In this document: in pieces, positions 5,924 through 7,312 of the stretch
Layout of the letters: each line of letters starts with the position of its first letter
Position numbering within the stretch: position 1 is the stretch's first letter
NCBI GenBank assembly: GCA_003646525.1
Contig: QMKU01000059.1
Location: forward strand, 1-7,312
From: Campylobacterota bacterium
GTDB taxonomy: Bacteria > Campylobacterota > Campylobacteria > Campylobacterales > Sulfurovaceae
Direction: 5' to 3'
Length of the DNA stretch: 7,312 nt
Notes under the pieces: generated by a model
What the model was told of the DNA's origin: nothing
Database searches by the model: none
The model's input: the letters and a program-made list of their open reading frames with translations, nothing else
Translations under genes and position numbers: made by a program

Positions 5924-7312
5924 TTAGGAGTCTTCCAAAAAGAATATAGTATCTATGATCTCCTCTTCGATACTATTTTTATCCTCTGTAGAGGCAGATA
6001 TGAATTTATCTTTGAGTAGTTTGAGATCCTCTTTGTCTTCATCTAGGATATGCTCGCCCTCTAGTATTTTGTCGATCTTGATGATGATAGCTTGGTCATG
6101 TTCATTGAGTATATTCATCTCTTTTACTCTAGAGTGTTGGGTTGACCTAGCTATCTTGGTCTTGAACTCCCCTTCGATGATCTCACCTGTATGTATCTCT
6201 GTACCGAGTACTGAGAGTATACCATTTTGGTCTAGGCTGAAAGTCACATCTATAGCTCCATCCTCTACAGGATCTTCTACACTCAAGATCATATCTCCGA
6301 TTTTGATATTTTCATCAAGATCATCTTCGTTTTCACCTTGGTATATATCTATACCAAAATTGCTCTGATACTCTGATACTGCATAAAATCTTGAAGTTTT
6401 ACTAGTAGGTACAGGCGTATTTTTGAATATTATTTTCGCAAGTTCCAAATATCTATCAAAACTATGAGAGAGTGTAGATGTACCGAGTGAGTAGGGGGTA
6501 ATATCGACTAGGATAGAGTCTGTATCTATCCCCTCTATCATAGCCCCTTGCAAAATAGCTCCTATAGATACTGATTTGTCTGGATCTTCTATCAATACAG
6601 GTAGTTTATCTGTCCTCTCCAAAATCTTCTGTGTAATATATGGGATCCTACTAGAGCCGCCAGTCAATATGATGGACTCCAGATCATCTATATCACTATC
6701 AGACTCTTCGATAGCTTCCATTAGGAGATCTATAGTTCTCTCTATATCATCTTTGATGAGATCCTCAAACTCCTCTTTGCTAACTTCTATCTCCAAATGC
6801 AGAGCTTCTCCATCTTTTTTGGCGAAGAACTTCTCATCTACTCTTATGTTGTCCTCGCTAGAGAGGGAGATTTTTATCCTCTCTGCTAGTTGATTGAGTT
6901 TGATCTGTAGTTTTTTACTCAATGGTATATCAAATCCGCTCTTATCCCAGATAAGTTGTGCCAATTTTTGGTCAAAATCATCACCACCTAGTTGATTGTC
7001 TCCTGTCGTTGAGAGTACCTCTATAACTCCTTTGGAATTCTCTATAATAGATATATCAAAAGTACCGCCACCCAGATCATAGATAGCATATAGTATATCT
7101 TCATCTCTATCAACCCCATAGCTAATAGCCGCTGCTGTCGGTTCATTGATGACTCGTATCACCTCTAGTCCAGCCAATTTAACCGCTTGTATAGTAGCTT
7201 CTCTCTGGTTTTCATTGAAATAGGCAGGGACTGTAACTACGCAACGATTGTACTCTATGCCCATCTCCTGCTCTGCTGTGGTTTTGATCTTTTTGATAAT
7301 GAGTGATGATAT
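5924..7312 (-). CDS. Hsp70-family (DnaK-like) chaperone with short lid, N-terminus outside window
   Basis: ATP-dependent cytoplasmic chaperone of the Hsp70 family. The frame stays open to the window edge. The 16 codons upstream of ATG 7264 ([16 protein letters not shown]) match DnaK, so that ATG is internal and by comparison some 115 residues lie beyond 7312. Counting from the edge: [13 protein letters not shown] at 28-40, NEPTAA at 56-61, the phosphate-binding DLGGGTFD at 79-86, GGDDFD at 109-114, and the adenosine motif LTGGSSRIP at 216-224. The substrate-binding beta domain starts near 264 ([12 protein letters not shown]). About 85 residues follow it, against roughly 130 in DnaK, with no disordered acidic tail. 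The protein is therefore an accessory Hsp70 rather than the housekeeping dnaK, and no GrpE or DnaJ gene is adjacent here. Ile is coded mostly by ATA (8 of 13 in codons 17-130), unlike nirS. Confidence 0.88.
   Translation of the reverse strand: MSSLIIKKIKTTAEQEMGIEYNRCVVTVPAYFNENQREATIQAVKLAGLEVIRVINEPTAAAISYGVDRDEDILYAIYDLGGGTFDISIIENSKGVIEVLSTTGDNQLGGDDFDQKLAQLIWDKSGFDIPLSKKLQIKLNQLAERIKISLSSEDNIRVDEKFFAKKDGEALHLEIEVSKEEFEDLIKDDIERTIDLLMEAIEESDSDIDDLESIILTGGSSRIPYITQKILERTDKLPVLIEDPDKSVSIGAILQGAMIEGIDTDSILVDITPYSLGTSTLSHSFDRYLELAKIIFKNTPVPTSKTSRFYAVSEYQSNFGIDIYQGENEDDLDENIKIGDMILSVEDPVEDGAIDVTFSLDQNGILSVLGTEIHTGEIIEGEFKTKIARSTQHSRVKEMNILNEHDQAIIIKIDKILEGEHILDEDKEDLKLLKDKFISASTEDKNSIEEEIIDTIFFLEDS

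Noticed and set aside
5955..6893. Serine-rich plus-strand frames within the Hsp70 region
   Set aside because: They are antisense to a clear Hsp70 frame and their serine richness is a by-product of its codons.
1..7312. CRISPR arrays, tRNA or rRNA genes, insertion sequences
   Set aside because: No spaced repeat series, cloverleaf-like segment, transposase frame or terminal inverted repeat was seen on reading through; no search tool was used.

Overview
The window looks like a low-GC chromosome segment from a denitrifying member of the Campylobacterota (former Epsilonproteobacteria), of Sulfurimonas/Sulfurovum type. That placement rests on overall protein character, strong AGGAGG ribosome binding sites and activator-type promoters. 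It is inference, since no rRNA or other marker gene is present.

Positions 1-4418 (minus strand) hold a nitrite and nitric oxide respiration operon. In transcription order it reads: a three-helix membrane protein of unknown function, norC, norB (cytochrome c-dependent NO reductase), an unannotated 50-residue single-helix peptide, and nirS (cytochrome cd1 nitrite reductase), whose 3' end lies beyond position 1. NirS makes NO from nitrite in the periplasm and NorCB reduces NO to N2O at the membrane, so the NO producer and NO scavenger appear to share a transcript with the scavenger first. Two perfect inverted repeats flank the 50-residue gene and may set relative expression. One promoter precedes the operon: an FNR/CRP-family box centred 41.5 bp upstream of the start predicted from a good -10.

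Positions 4585-5679 hold three small unrecognised membrane proteins. One is on the minus strand, and two are on the plus strand in a tight pair. They diverge from a 135-bp spacer with one perfect TTGAT-N4-ATCAA palindrome. A -10-like hexamer lies at class II spacing on each side of it, so a single regulator site may drive both directions. This box and the operon's box suggest one regulon, with the three proteins as candidate accessory or NO-response factors.

Positions 5749-7312 (minus strand) hold an unrelated unit: an Hsp70-family chaperone missing its N-terminus at the window edge and carrying a short C-terminal lid, followed one base later by a 57-residue zinc-ribbon protein. Its isoleucine codon use differs sharply from nirS. 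The 69-bp spacer 5680-5748 separates these convergent units and holds only AT-rich repeats that might act as a weak terminator.
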